DNA of 61,645 bases from Bacteriovoracaceae bacterium (GCA_029865945.1 JARXAH010000091.1:1-61645); one strand, 5' to 3'. Shown: positions 50,673 to 61,563, numbered from the stretch's first letter. Notes: a model not told the origin generated them from the sequence alone. Numbers and translations are program-made.

Positions 50673-53009
50673 TTATTTTGATATACTTGTTAACCAAGTT
50701 TGTGGAAATTTTCCGCAAATTTTTCCGTCTTTAGAAAATTCATTTTCAAGTTTTGTAAGATTTTCTTTCATATAAGTAATAGACTTACACATTGGTAACA
50801 ATTTTTCGTGAGGAGTAAATCCTTGCTTGCTATTATAAAAATCATTCGAAGGAAGTAATGTAGAAATATTATTACAACCAATAATTGGTTTACATAACAA
50901 TGCAAAATTATCATCTAAAGCATATGTCGAACCATCTTCGTTAATTTCTAGCCCCATTTGAAACGCTAATATGCAATCTCTAAATACCTGATAAAGAGAA
51001 TCTATAAATAAGAGCCTTCTTGAATCCACAGCATTTTCTTTCGTACTTTTTGATGCTTCAATAATAATCTTTGCATCTTTTCTTAAATCGTCCAACCTAC
51101 GATTTACTTCTTTATCGAGAAGCCCGGTAAAATATCCTTTGCGTTTCATCATTGCATCAAATATTCCGTCAAGATTTTCAAACCGATCACTAATAACATT
51201 TTTGTTGTTAGGATTTGGATCTACTCGAGTAGTCACCAAGGGTAAATTTGATTGAAATTTTTGAAATGTCTGACTGTTTTTAAAAATTAAGATTTTTATT
51301 TTTTCGTCTGTAGCATTTTCACTCTTATATTTTCTTAACAACTCATTCATGACTGAAATATAGCTAGGAAATACGGTATCGATAATCTGAGGCCAATTTT
51401 TTACCCATAACGCAACACTATCTTTCATTGCTGCATTATAAAATCCAAACTTAAGTTTTGTTTTATTAGTTGGTAACTTTTTCCTCATCTCACTTTCTGA
51501 TTCTATGAGTGGTTTTAGTACATTCAACACTTTCTCGCGGTAATAAAACTTAAACTGATCAACTAATAAATCAGTCGTTACACCATCTTTTTCAGAGTAA
51601 AAAGGAGATTCGCTTCCAACATTGCTAAAGACAGGATAAATTTTATCTTTAATAAAATTAATAATGGAATAACAGCTATCTTGAATTCCCAAAGAAATAT
51701 CACCTGATAACATTTCTGCTCTTATTCCATCACAAATTTTATTATTACTCTTGTTAATATCAGCTGTTAGTAAGTTAAAAAAATTTCGATACTGACCTTC
51801 AAATTCAAATTGATCAACTGGTTTTTGACCTTCTTCTTTATCCCCATAGATACAAGAATTAAGATTACTCATGCAGCTTCCATCAGTTACTGAATTTGTA
51901 GTGTTACTATAATCAAATTTACACTGATGTGCGGTTGTACAGGCCAAAACTTGGGCAGAATTCAAAGTGCATGTTGCAGTTTCAAAGCTGTCCCGATCCT
52001 CACCACCTTCCATTTCCAAGGAAGCTTTAATCGCTTCGTACTTTTCTAATTTTTTCAAATCATTTCTTTGATACATTATCCAATTGGTAAATTGAGCTAA
52101 TGGATTGATGATAAGGGATGTTGCAACTTGAACTACTCCAGGCGCATAAAAAAATGAAGCAGCCGATCCAATTTTGAGTAATCCACCTGCTACGTCAGAT
52201 ATGGCCTTCTTAACATCTGAACAATTAGCATTCAAGAGATTATTATCCTTATTTCCAAGAGTAGATGTTATTAAGTTCCGTGAAATTTCATACGCTTGGT
52301 TTAGCGATGCTGCAAGCGCTTGATTTGTCTGATCTTTAATTTCAATTTGTTGTTGTCGTGCTTGGGATTCCGATTTGGGAGGATAGCAATCAATTTGCTT
52401 CCAACTTTTAGTAACAACACCAGAATTAATTACACTAGCAATACAATATTCTAGATCATTTGAATAAGAGTTAGGTTGTGATGAGGAACGATCATAGCTT
52501 ATTAATTGTATATTATTACAATTCTGGAGTTGGTATTCTTCCTTGATTTTGTTTCCATATTCTCCCTCTAGAGGAAAAAAATCATAAGTATTAGCATCGC
52601 GAAGTTGTAGCCTTAAAAGATCATGATAACTAGCTTCATCATCGAAACAATTGAGCGGAGAGCCTTTCAAGCTAATTAAATTCGTGTTGATATATTGTGA
52701 GTTTGTAATATTTTTACTAATATTTTCAATTACGGTTTGAGATCTACTTAACTGAGTGACAACATCTGTAGAAATTCCGCATTTTTTATTTTCATCAATT
52801 TTAGTTTTCAGATCAGTTATTTTGTTACTTAAATCAGTAACCAACGTTTTCTTTAATTCTCTAGAGCTCCCGGTCTTATCGTCTTTTTCCAGGTAAGGAC
52901 AAGAATAACTAAGGGCATAACTCATACTTGGCATTAAAGAATAAATGAGGATAAAAAAATACCAATAAATAACCTTACGTAAACAATAATCGTTATCGAG
53001 AGTTATCAT
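50673..53009 (-). CDS. Large exported orphan protein
   Basis: A 778-residue protein with an N-terminal signal segment (about 12-32, SMSYA). It has about 20 Cys residues, a coiled coil at about 45-90, and one hydrophobic stretch at about 285-310 (IGSAASFFYAPGVVQVATSL) that may be a membrane helix or a buried helix. The base composition is distinctly more AT-rich than the neighbouring suc genes, with many Asn, Lys and Ile codons. No domain recognised. Possibly acquired or fast-evolving. Confidence 0.7.
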   Translation of the reverse strand: MITLDNDYCLRKVIYWYFFILIYSLMPSMSYALSYSCPYLEKDDKTGSSRELKKTLVTDLSNKITDLKTKIDENKKCGISTDVVTQLSRSQTVIENISKNITNSQYINTNLISLKGSPLNCFDDEASYHDLLRLQLRDANTYDFFPLEGEYGNKIKEEYQLQNCNNIQLISYDRSSSQPNSYSNDLEYCIASVINSGVVTKSWKQIDCYPPKSESQARQQQIEIKDQTNQALAASLNQAYEISRNLITSTLGNKDNNLLNANCSDVKKAISDVAGGLLKIGSAASFFYAPGVVQVATSLIINPLAQFTNWIMYQRNDLKKLEKYEAIKASLEMEGGEDRDSFETATCTLNSAQVLACTTAHQCKFDYSNTTNSVTDGSCMSNLNSCIYGDKEEGQKPVDQFEFEGQYRNFFNLLTADINKSNNKICDGIRAEMLSGDISLGIQDSCYSIINFIKDKIYPVFSNVGSESPFYSEKDGVTTDLLVDQFKFYYREKVLNVLKPLIESESEMRKKLPTNKTKLKFGFYNAAMKDSVALWVKNWPQIIDTVFPSYISVMNELLRKYKSENATDEKIKILIFKNSQTFQKFQSNLPLVTTRVDPNPNNKNVISDRFENLDGIFDAMMKRKGYFTGLLDKEVNRRLDDLRKDAKIIIEASKSTKENAVDSRRLLFIDSLYQVFRDCILAFQMGLEINEDGSTYALDDNFALLCKPIIGCNNISTLLPSNDFYNSKQGFTPHEKLLPMCKSITYMKENLTKLENEFSKDGKICGKFPQTWLTSISK

Positions 53010-53162
53010 AAGTGTTCCTATATTAACGTAGCAAGATGTAGCTTATGATTAAATCTAGCTGATTTTAAAAAATTTCCCTTATAAATTATTAAATTTAGTA
53101 AAAAAATATAGAGTGCGTAAAAATGAAGGGATGATTAGAAGAAAATTTTTAAACAAAATGAG

Positions 53163-53193
53163 AAAGTTGAATAAAAATTACAGTATCAACTTT
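53163..53193 (-). terminator. Candidate hairpin after lpd
   Basis: AAAGTTGA (53163-53170) pairs with TCAACTTT (53186-53193), an 8-bp stem with a 15-nt loop, 7 bp beyond the lpd stop on the minus strand. The T-tract after it is interrupted, so termination is tentative. Confidence 0.35.
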
Positions 53194-53200
53194 TGACAAA

Positions 53201-54604
53201 CTAAATATGCAGCGACCGATTTTCCGTCGCGGCAAGCGCGGCCTCTCTAAAGGCTTCGCTGTAAGTAGGATGAGGATGGGACATGCGAGCGATATCTTCC
53301 GCGCTGGCGCGGTATTCCATCGCCACCACTGCTTCCATAATTAAATCGGCTGCGCGCGGGCAAGTCATGTGTACGCCCAAAATTTCATCTGTAGTGGCGT
53401 GGGCAAGAATCTTGATCATTCCAAAATTTTCTTCACTGGTGCGCGCGCGGCCGAGTGCTTTCATCGGGAAACTTCCCTTCTTGAAAGGGATATTTTTTTG
53501 TTTCAATTCTGATTCGCTCGCTCCCAACCACGCCACTTCTGGCCAAGTGTACACCACTCCAGGAATTAAATTGTAGTTTATGTGGGGTTTTTGTCCGGCC
53601 ATAAACTCGGCCACGTACATGCCCTCATCTTCTGCCTTATGAGCGAGCATCGCCCCTCTCACCACATCACCGATGGCGTAAATGTGAGAAATTTTTGTTT
53701 GGAGATGTTCATTCACAGGAACGCGGCCTCGCTCATCAACTTGCAAATCCGCTTTCTCAAGGCCAAGCCCCGTCGTATAAGGAATTCGCCCTACGGCCAT
53801 TAAGCAATAATCACTCTCTATCGTTTTAAGAGCGGAGGGATTAGATTTTTCAACAAAAGTGATTTTTACTTTTTTTCCTAAATTTTCTACGACCTTTACT
53901 TGCATGGAAGTTAAAATTTCCATCTCTTCTTTTTTAAGCGCCTTCACCAATTCTTTGGCGCAATCACTATCCATGGTTGGCAAAATTTGATCCATATATT
54001 CGATGAGGGTTACTTTCGTCCCTAAGCGTGCGAAGACCGAGCCCATCTCACAGCCAATGACTCCGCCACCGATGACCACCATACTTTCTGGTCGTCCCCC
54101 AGGAATTTTCAAGGCCTCGGTTGAAGAAATGATACGTTTTTTATCAATCACTATTCCAGGTAAACTTCCAGGTTTTGATCCGGTGGCAATCACTATATTT
54201 TTTCCGTGAATCGTTGTCTCACCCACTTTCACTTCATGAGTGTTCACAAAACTACCGACACCTTGAAATACGGTGATTTTATTTTTGTTCATGAGAAATT
54301 TTACGCCGTCACAAGTTTGCTTAATAACTTTTTGCACGCGCTCGCTCATTTTCTCAAAGTTCAATTTCACGCTGTTCGTTTCAACTTCGATACCATGAAT
54401 TTGATTAGTCTTTACCACCTGATGATAGCGCTCACTGGAATCAAGCCACGCCTTGGAAGGAATGCAACCCACATTCAAACATGTTCCACCGAGAGTAGAA
54501 TATTTTTCGACTATCGCCACTTTCATTCCTAGCTGCGCACAGCGAATCGCGCACACATATCCACCAGGGCCTGATCCAATAATCACCACATCAAATTCTT
54601 GCAT
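53201..54604 (-). CDS. lpd: Dihydrolipoamide dehydrogenase (E3)
   Basis: FAD flavoprotein that reoxidises lipoamide in the 2-oxoglutarate dehydrogenase complex. The 467-residue protein has the FAD GxGxxG (IIGSGPGGYVCA), the redox disulfide GGTCLNVGCIPSK, the NAD site VVIGGGVIGCEMG and the C-terminal His-Glu in HPHPTYSEAF. Last gene of sucA-sucB-lpd; the gap to sucB is 39 bp. Confidence 0.96.
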   Translation of the reverse strand: MQEFDVVIIGSGPGGYVCAIRCAQLGMKVAIVEKYSTLGGTCLNVGCIPSKAWLDSSERYHQVVKTNQIHGIEVETNSVKLNFEKMSERVQKVIKQTCDGVKFLMNKNKITVFQGVGSFVNTHEVKVGETTIHGKNIVIATGSKPGSLPGIVIDKKRIISSTEALKIPGGRPESMVVIGGGVIGCEMGSVFARLGTKVTLIEYMDQILPTMDSDCAKELVKALKKEEMEILTSMQVKVVENLGKKVKITFVEKSNPSALKTIESDYCLMAVGRIPYTTGLGLEKADLQVDERGRVPVNEHLQTKISHIYAIGDVVRGAMLAHKAEDEGMYVAEFMAGQKPHINYNLIPGVVYTWPEVAWLGASESELKQKNIPFKKGSFPMKALGRARTSEENFGMIKILAHATTDEILGVHMTCPRAADLIMEAVVAMEYRASAEDIARMSHPHPTYSEAFREAALAATENRSLHI

Positions 54605-54643
54605 AATATTTATCCTTAAATTGATCGCTTGATCTATTAATCA

Positions 54644-55873
54644 CTACATATCTAAAAGCATTCTTGCAGGATCTTCAATAAATTGCTTCACCGCTTTTAA
54701 AAAACTAACTGACTCTCGGCCATCAATAATTCGGTGATCGTAAGATAGGGCAACATACATAATAGGACGAATCACCACTTGGCCATTGATCGCTACGGGG
54801 CGCTCCACTATGTTGTGCATTCCTAAAATTGCGGACTGAGGCGTATTAATGATGGGAGTGGAAAGCATACTTCCAAACACGCCACCATTAGTAATCGTAA
54901 ATGTTCCACCTTGCATTTCATCAATGGTGAGTTTCCCATCCCGGGCCTTGCCGGCCAAATTAATAATTCCTTGTTCAATTTGCGCCACTGACATTTTATC
55001 TGCGTGACGAACGACGGGAACCACTAATCCTTTTGGCGTTGAAACCGCAATTCCCACGTGACAGGATTCAAAAAATAAAACATCTTGCTCATCAATTTGG
55101 GCATTCACCGAAGGAAATTGTTTGAGCGCAAGACAACAGGCCTTCGTAAAAAAAGACATGAAGCCTAAGTTGATTCCATATTTTTCTTTAAAAGCATCTT
55201 TATATTTTTTTCTCAACTCCATCACCGGTTGCATATCCACTTCATTGAAAGTGGTGAGCATGGCGGTCGTATTTTTGGCGGCCACTAATTTTTTGGCAAT
55301 GGTTTTTCTTAAAGCAGACATTTTTTCTCTGCGAACAGGTGAAGTGACTTCTCCAAAAAGCGCACTTTGATTTGACGCGATGGAAGAGGGTTTCACTAAT
55401 TCCAAGGTACCAGCATGAGAAGCACTATTTGCGGTAGCACTCATGGCATCACTTTTGGTGATTCGCCCCCCCACTCCCGATCCCACCACATTTGTAGGCG
55501 GAATATTTTTTTCACTCAATATTTTGCTCGCGGCAGGAGAAGGAAATCCAGCAACGGCAGACGTTGAGGGAGGTATCAAAGTTGAAACACTCTCTGCTGT
55601 CTTCGGTGCACTTGCGGTTGCAGGCGCACTATTCGTTGCCACGGCCCCCTCGGCCACACTAGCGACTACCGTTCCAATTTTGATAGTTTCTCCGGCCTTG
55701 GTGAGGATTTTAAGCACACCGCTCACAGGGGAAGGTAACTCTACGGTCGCCTTATCGGATTCCACTTCACAAATAGGCTCATCCATTTTCACGGCACTGC
55801 CATCGCTCTTTAGCCACTGGGTAATCGTCACTTCCGTTACCGACTCTCCCACGCTTGGTATTTTTACATCCAC
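54644..55873 (-). CDS. sucB: 2-oxoglutarate dehydrogenase E2 (succinyltransferase)
   Basis: A 409-residue E2 with one N-terminal lipoyl domain (lipoylated Lys in [12 protein letters not shown], about residue 43), an Ala/Pro/Ser linker, a short peripheral subunit-binding domain ([22 protein letters not shown]) and the catalytic domain with the His-Asp motif SYDHRIIDG. It transfers succinyl to CoA. Lies 37 bp after sucA. Confidence 0.95.
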   Translation of the reverse strand: MDVKIPSVGESVTEVTITQWLKSDGSAVKMDEPICEVESDKATVELPSPVSGVLKILTKAGETIKIGTVVASVAEGAVATNSAPATASAPKTAESVSTLIPPSTSAVAGFPSPAASKILSEKNIPPTNVVGSGVGGRITKSDAMSATANSASHAGTLELVKPSSIASNQSALFGEVTSPVRREKMSALRKTIAKKLVAAKNTTAMLTTFNEVDMQPVMELRKKYKDAFKEKYGINLGFMSFFTKACCLALKQFPSVNAQIDEQDVLFFESCHVGIAVSTPKGLVVPVVRHADKMSVAQIEQGIINLAGKARDGKLTIDEMQGGTFTITNGGVFGSMLSTPIINTPQSAILGMHNIVERPVAINGQVVIRPIMYVALSYDHRIIDGRESVSFLKAVKQFIEDPARMLLDM

Positions 55874-55910
55874 TTCGAACTCCTTATTTCAATTCTATAT
55901 TCAACATTAA

Positions 55911-58676
55911 TTACGCTTTAAAAGTACTCAAGACCAAATTTTTTTGTTCCTCTGCGTGCACCGACTGATAACCAGTGGCCGGACTTGCACTCGCTTTGCG
56001 ACTTATTAAACTAAAATCTCTAAACTCACTGTAGCGCATGAGGTAAGTCCACGCTCCCATATTTTTTGGTTCTTCTTGCACCCAATAAAACTGTGCGTGG
56101 GCATAATCTTTTAAAATAGCTTCTATTTTCTTTTGAGGAAGCGGATACATTTGCTCCAAACGGACAATCATCACATTTTGCACGTCGTTCGATTTTTGAT
56201 ACGCTGCCAAGTCGTAGTAAATTTTTCCGGTACAAAAAACGACTCGTTTAATTTTTTTGGTATCTTTCACTGGCGAATAGATTAATTCTTGAAACGAACT
56301 GGTCTTCGTAAAATCATCTAAGCTAGAAACGCATTCCGGATGCCGCAGTAGTGATTTAGGCGTCATGACGATCAAAGGCTTTCTAAAATTCCACTTTAGT
56401 TGCCGACGAAGCAAGTGGAAATAGTTGGCCGGAGTCGTGCAATTAGCAACGATCATATTTTGTTCGGCCGCCAATTGCAAAAAGCGCTCAGGCCTCGCGT
56501 TAGAATGCTCTGGCCCCTGTCCTTCATATCCATGAGGTAGCAAACACACAAGTCCACTCATGCGCTGCCACTTAGATTCGCCGGAGGAAATAAATTGATC
56601 AAAAATTGTTTGCGCACCGTTTGCAAAATCTCCAAACTGTGCTTCCCAAATCACTAAATGCTTAGGCGATGTGAGTGAGTATCCATATTCAAATCCAAGC
56701 ACTGCGTATTCAGACAATGGCGAATTATAGACGCGAAAGGATCCTTTCGCTCCCACACTCTTTTGTAATTGATTTAAAAAATTATGAGATTTTTCACCAC
56801 CGATATCAAAAATTTTTGAATGCCTGTGGGAGAATGTTCCACGAATCACATCTTGGCCACTTAAGCGAACATCACTTCCCTCCATAACCATAGATCCATA
56901 AGCAAATAGCTCTCCCATGGACCAATCGAAGCTATTGGTATTCCAGCGCTTCTTTCGCTCTTCGAGCAACTTTTGTGCTTTGGTGATGGGAATAATATCT
57001 TGAGGCACGGTAATGAGGGATTGATATATTTTTTCTAAATCTCCTTCACTTACTTTCGTGTCGGGAGATTTATCAAAATCATCGATGCCAGGCCTTTTCA
57101 GTTGTTGCCAATCTTTTTCTGGTTTTTGATAAAAATAAGGCAGTGGATGTTGTTTGACCGAATTGAATCGGTCCTGAAGTTGGGAGCGAAAAGTTTCTTC
57201 CATCTTCTGGGCCATTTCCATCTCGATCGTTTTTCCTTGAATCAATTTTGAAACGTAAATTTCCCTTGGAGTCTGATGACCTTTAATCAGTTCATACATG
57301 TGGGGCTGTGTGAAGCGGGGCTCGTCACTTTCATTGTGGCCATGCTTGCGATAACAAACCATATCCACATACACATCTTGATGAAAGGTATTTCTAAATT
57401 CTGCGGCCAGCTCCATGGCAAACACCACGGCCTCTGCATCATCACCATTCACATGAATCGCCGGCACATTGAGGACGCGCGCCACACTTGTACAATAAGT
57501 TGAAGTACGAGCGTCATCGAAGTCAGTGGTAAATCCAATTTGATTATTGATGACTAAGTGGACAGTTCCGCCCACGCGGTAACCTTTAAGATCAGATAAT
57601 TGATTCATTTCATAAACGATACCTTGGGCCGCCACGGCCGCGTCACCGTGAATGATAATGGGCAAAATTTGTTTTTGATTTTCTTCGTACAAGTGATCAA
57701 TTTGCCCTCTACAATATCCCAGCACAACTGGGCCAACCGCCTCTAGGTGAGAGGGATTAGGCATCAATTTTAAATAAACTTTTTCTCCGCTGGGAAGTTG
57801 CACTTCTGAGCTATAGCCCAAGTGATACTTCACATCGCCGTCGCCGTAACTTAAATCCGGACGAGCTTGGCCTTCAAATTCATTAAAAATATATTCGTAA
57901 GTTTTTCCTAAGATGTTGGCGAGCACATTCAGTCGTCCTCGATGGGCCATGCCAATGACCACTTCTTTACAACCAAGGGCGCTAGATTTACTAATGAGTG
58001 AATCGAGAGCAGGAATGGCGTTCTCTCCTCCCTCTAAGGAAAATCGTTTTTGTCCTACGTACTTGGTATCTAAAAAATTTTCAAAAATGCTCGCTTGATT
58101 TAATTTTTCTAAAATGCGTTTTTTCTTATCCAATGAAAAAGAAAATTCCCCTTTATAACTTTCAAATTTATCGCGAAACCATCTTCTAATATCGGTGTTT
58201 TGAATGTGCATGTACTCGACACCAATACTTTGGCAGTAGATTTTTTCCATGTGAGTAATGATTTGCTGGAGGGTACAAATACCAAGTCCTAAATATTGGC
58301 CACTAATAAAATTGCGCCCCAAATCTTCTTTTTGTAAACCATAATCTTCTAAATTCAAATGGGGTTGCCGATCTTTTCGAGAGCGGATGGGATTAGTTTT
58401 GGAAAGCAAATGTCCTCTGGCGCGGTAGGATTGCACCAAGCGAAAAACTTTAAATTCTTTGTGCACATCAAGGGCGCCATCACTTCCTAAATTTCCACCA
58501 GCAAAAACTTGCGCCCCTTCTTCGGGAGAATGATTTTCCCAAGCAAATTCCATTCCGCGAAAAAACATTCCCCAACCTTCATCTAAATCTTGTGGGGATT
58601 CTTTATACTTGCGATAAATTTCTTCAATGTAAGTGGGATCCGAAGATAACACGTGGGACTGGTCAAGTGTCTTCAT
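55911..58676 (-). CDS. sucA: 2-oxoglutarate dehydrogenase E1
   Basis: A 921-residue thiamine-diphosphate enzyme that decarboxylates 2-oxoglutarate in the TCA cycle. Conserved parts: the N-terminal E2-binding helix with YIEEIYRKYKESP, VVIGMAHRGRLNVLAN, HGDAAVAAQGIVYE, the ThDP motif ending in VINNQIGFTT, and HGYEGQGPEHSNARPERFLQ. Length is normal (about 930). First gene of sucA-sucB-lpd; the esterase gene ends 65 bp upstream. Confidence 0.96.
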   Translation of the reverse strand: MKTLDQSHVLSSDPTYIEEIYRKYKESPQDLDEGWGMFFRGMEFAWENHSPEEGAQVFAGGNLGSDGALDVHKEFKVFRLVQSYRARGHLLSKTNPIRSRKDRQPHLNLEDYGLQKEDLGRNFISGQYLGLGICTLQQIITHMEKIYCQSIGVEYMHIQNTDIRRWFRDKFESYKGEFSFSLDKKKRILEKLNQASIFENFLDTKYVGQKRFSLEGGENAIPALDSLISKSSALGCKEVVIGMAHRGRLNVLANILGKTYEYIFNEFEGQARPDLSYGDGDVKYHLGYSSEVQLPSGEKVYLKLMPNPSHLEAVGPVVLGYCRGQIDHLYEENQKQILPIIIHGDAAVAAQGIVYEMNQLSDLKGYRVGGTVHLVINNQIGFTTDFDDARTSTYCTSVARVLNVPAIHVNGDDAEAVVFAMELAAEFRNTFHQDVYVDMVCYRKHGHNESDEPRFTQPHMYELIKGHQTPREIYVSKLIQGKTIEMEMAQKMEETFRSQLQDRFNSVKQHPLPYFYQKPEKDWQQLKRPGIDDFDKSPDTKVSEGDLEKIYQSLITVPQDIIPITKAQKLLEERKKRWNTNSFDWSMGELFAYGSMVMEGSDVRLSGQDVIRGTFSHRHSKIFDIGGEKSHNFLNQLQKSVGAKGSFRVYNSPLSEYAVLGFEYGYSLTSPKHLVIWEAQFGDFANGAQTIFDQFISSGESKWQRMSGLVCLLPHGYEGQGPEHSNARPERFLQLAAEQNMIVANCTTPANYFHLLRRQLKWNFRKPLIVMTPKSLLRHPECVSSLDDFTKTSSFQELIYSPVKDTKKIKRVVFCTGKIYYDLAAYQKSNDVQNVMIVRLEQMYPLPQKKIEAILKDYAHAQFYWVQEEPKNMGAWTYLMRYSEFRDFSLISRKASASPATGYQSVHAEEQKNLVLSTFKA

Positions 58677-58741
58677 AGACGCATTTCCTTAAAAACTAAA
58701 ATGATAATAATACCAAGGTATAATTGGATAATAGAATTATT

Positions 58742-59554
58742 CTAACTGATTTTCTCTAATTCTTGGCCCATTTTTTGCAAAACTCGCTCAGGAATTTCAT
58801 GCCCACCAGTAAACGGTACCCAAGTGTATTGAGGAAAAGAGTTTTTGAGAAGAGTACTCAGTTGTTCTGCACCAAAAAATTGTAAAATAGGATCTTGCAT
58901 CCCATGGGACTGAATGACCGAACAAGTATCAAAGGCCGAGGGCCGATGGATTTGAATGGATTGCAGCGCCTGAGTAGTCCATTCATGATCCATCGCTTGA
59001 GTGGACAACAGCCATAGCCCAACAAAATTTTTTTCTAATCCTTGAACGTTTTTATTTTTTTCAATAAAACTAAGAAGACTCCCCAGGGCCACCATACCTC
59101 CCTGACTAAAACCTCCGAGAATGATTTTTTCTACGCCACTTGCCATCAGAAATTCTAAAAAATCACATACGAGGCCAACACTTTTAATGAAGTTCTCTGG
59201 CCGATTTAGTTCACTGACATTCGCAGCGCCGCCCATCCATTTGGTGCGCCACATTTGCCAATCAATTTCAAACCACGCACGCCCGCCAGCGGAAAATAAG
59301 GCGGCCGGCAGAGCATTCGGAGCATTCAATGAATAAAAACCTGTGTTTGTTTTGATGGGCAAATACTGGGCGAGTGAAAATAAATCTGAAGCATCAGCGC
59401 CGTAGCCGTGACACAAAACCACAGCAATTTTTGGTAAGACACTTGCCGTGGATTCAACTTGATCAAAATTAACAGTGGAGAGGATATCCAGAGGCGGTGC
59501 TCCTTTCGGAGTACCGCGCCACTGAGTTTTTTTTATTTGAGAGGTAAAGTCCAA
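58742..59554 (-). CDS. Phospholipase/carboxylesterase family hydrolase
   Basis: A 270-residue alpha/beta hydrolase of the Abhydrolase_2 (carboxylesterase/lysophospholipase) type. Nucleophile Ser in GGFSQGGM, Asp in SHGMQDPIL and His in FTGGHEIP complete the triad; LCHGYGADASDLFSLA is the oxyanion-loop strand. No signal peptide. It sits between the Cys-rich lipoprotein gene and sucA on the same strand and may share their transcript. Confidence 0.88.
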   Translation of the reverse strand: MDFTSQIKKTQWRGTPKGAPPLDILSTVNFDQVESTASVLPKIAVVLCHGYGADASDLFSLAQYLPIKTNTGFYSLNAPNALPAALFSAGGRAWFEIDWQMWRTKWMGGAANVSELNRPENFIKSVGLVCDFLEFLMASGVEKIILGGFSQGGMVALGSLLSFIEKNKNVQGLEKNFVGLWLLSTQAMDHEWTTQALQSIQIHRPSAFDTCSVIQSHGMQDPILQFFGAEQLSTLLKNSFPQYTWVPFTGGHEIPERVLQKMGQELEKIS

Positions 59555-59556
59555 GC

Positions 59557-59838
59557 TTACTTCTTTTTATTGGTCTTTCCTGGTGTGGGTGTCACTGTGG
59601 GCGTTACAGTGGAAGTGGCAGTGGGAGTAGCTGGCGCGGCATTACTGCTACTCGCATCTTGTGTTCCAGACGCAGAAGCACCTTGTTCTTTTCCGTGCTC
59701 TGTTTGACAAGATTTTTTATCTTTGCAACAGGCTTTATCATTCGCATCGCATTTCTTACTTCCACAAGTTGAGGAACAACTAAAGATAGCAAGGGAAATT
59801 AAAATTGAACTAATAAATGTGAATAAGATTTTCTTCAT
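59557..59838 (-). CDS. Small Cys-rich lipoprotein
   Basis: A 93-residue protein with a signal and lipobox IFSC (Cys21). Right behind it are seven further Cys-type positions in a short span (STCGSKKCDANDKACCKDKK, then SC), followed by a Ser/Ala/Thr/Pro-rich tail (ATPTATSTVTPTVTP). Clustered Cys and Lys suggest metal binding or redox, but no family is recognised. It ends 3 bp before the esterase start. Confidence 0.7.
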   Translation of the reverse strand: MKKILFTFISSILISLAIFSCSSTCGSKKCDANDKACCKDKKSCQTEHGKEQGASASGTQDASSSNAAPATPTATSTVTPTVTPTPGKTNKKK

Positions 59839-59911
59839 AAATTCTCCTGTTAATAGAAAGAAATGTAATGGGGTTACTGTTATTAAATCTTAAGGGAAAT
59901 CCTAACGGTTT

Positions 59912-60097
59912 CTAATCATTTTTTCGACTGAATTCCACATCTACTACTACCTGATCATTACTTTTTGTCTTACTTGGACCGCTATTTGCTTTGCGATCAC
60001 TGGGAGGGAGTTTACTTGTCTGACTAAATAAGTACCGTATTAGCCCACGAATGATAAAAAAGAAAAATGTAAAATAGATGATTTTAAGAATGGCCAT
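59912..60097 (-). CDS. Small single-pass membrane protein
   Basis: A 61-residue frame: membrane helix at about 3-24 (ILKIIYFTFFFFIIRGLIRYLF) and a polar tail ending DVEFSRKND. The composition looks like a real small membrane protein, but no purine-rich ribosome binding site precedes the ATG, so it is uncertain. Confidence 0.4.
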   Translation of the reverse strand: MAILKIIYFTFFFFIIRGLIRYLFSQTSKLPPSDRKANSGPSKTKSNDQVVVDVEFSRKND

Positions 60098-60187
60098 ATA
60101 AGAAAGGAAAATAGCACACTAAATGGAAATAAACTACTGTCCAATAATGTTTACCATTGGTTAAATTTTTAAGTCTTAAAAACCAAT

Positions 60188-61549
60188 CTAATAGACATAA
60201 GGAACTGTAAAATAGCTACAAACAGATTTATCTTTAAAAAGCGCCATCACTTCATCCAAAGTAGATTGGTCTAGAACTTTAAGCTCAACCAACCTAACGC
60301 CATTGTTTCGATATGTGGCGAGCCTCTTAAGAAAAATTAATGGATATAGGCCAATTGTCTCAACATTCAAAAAATTCTTTCCAGCTTCTAAATATAATCG
60401 AGATAAAAGTACTTTCGCAGAAACTAATGATGTTCGGTTAAATAAACTTTGATACTCTGGATTTAATAGCCAATCGAAAAAAAAATCCAAATAAGTTTCA
60501 GAAATACTTGAATTGCTAATTATCGCCTTGTTAAGAAGACTGTCACTCCAATCAGCATTAAACCCCTTAGCAAATAAAAAGTTAAAATTTAGCTTTTCTT
60601 CATTAGGCCTCAACTTATTTGCATCAACAATTGCCAACATAAAGCCCTTAGACATCATTGCAGAAAACAACCACACTCCACCTTCATCTTTTGTAAAATT
60701 TTCTATAAAAAACGACTTCCAATCGTTAACTTTCAAACTAGCCAAGAATGAAACCATAAAATGATAAATAAAATTACCAATTTGCCTAATCTCACTGTCT
60801 GTAAATAGTTTATGGCCAACAATTGCATAAAAGGAATACATTGATAAAGTCGAGCCCGGATACATAACTTCAAAAATCATCCTATCAGCTGTTAATTTTA
60901 TATTTAAAATACTTGCAACGTCATTTCTCTCCATTCCTGAAATAACTTCTAAGGCCGTTAAATAATTTTTGATTATCCTATCTTTGTTTTTCTCGGAGGG
61001 ACTTATATTAGTCATTTCCACATAAATTTCTTGCAAAGTTTTTCCGCCAAAAATGTATTTTATAAATTTTCTTTTTATGGAAAGATCATCAATCTCACTG
61101 AGATCTATTTTGCCAACAAGATGTCTTAATCTACTCGAACCTGATGAATAGAGTGCGAACTTGTCTTGTAAAAATATTTCTTGAAAGACAGGGAAATTAA
61201 AATAAAAGGCGTTCCTTAAAGTGGACTGTCTAACGATTTCGTGAAAAAAACTATCAAATATACCTAGCCTTTCTATATGAGTTACAAAGTTACTACTTGC
61301 CTCAAATACCTCTTTATCCCCTGAACGAAAGCGAGAATAGCTGGGAATATAATACTCAAACAGATAATTATAAATATTAGTAAGCTCATCTAGATCTATT
61401 TTTTTCCCCTCTTCTGTACCTAAGAAAGTACTAGCAAGATTGAAAATTCTGGAAGCGGATGAACTATCTTCCCAGAAATTATTCCATAAAACAAAACTAT
61501 ATATCCTACATTCCGCAGTTGAACTGGGTGTGACTCGTAGGCTAACTGC
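60188..61549 (-). pseudogene. Long open frame without a start codon (5'-truncated gene)
   Basis: The minus frame is open for 454 codons from just after TAG at 61550-61552 to the stop at 60188, and reads as protein throughout (for example FYFNFPVFQEIFLQDKFALY, then later WSDSLLNKAIISNS). Yet its first 171 codons contain no ATG, GTG or TTG; the first is TTG at 61036 and the first ATG 21 bases later. Either the true 5' end was lost or a frameshift lies near 61550. Product: a helical cytoplasmic protein I do not recognise. Confidence 0.6.
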
Positions 61550-61563
61550 CTAATTTTAATGAT

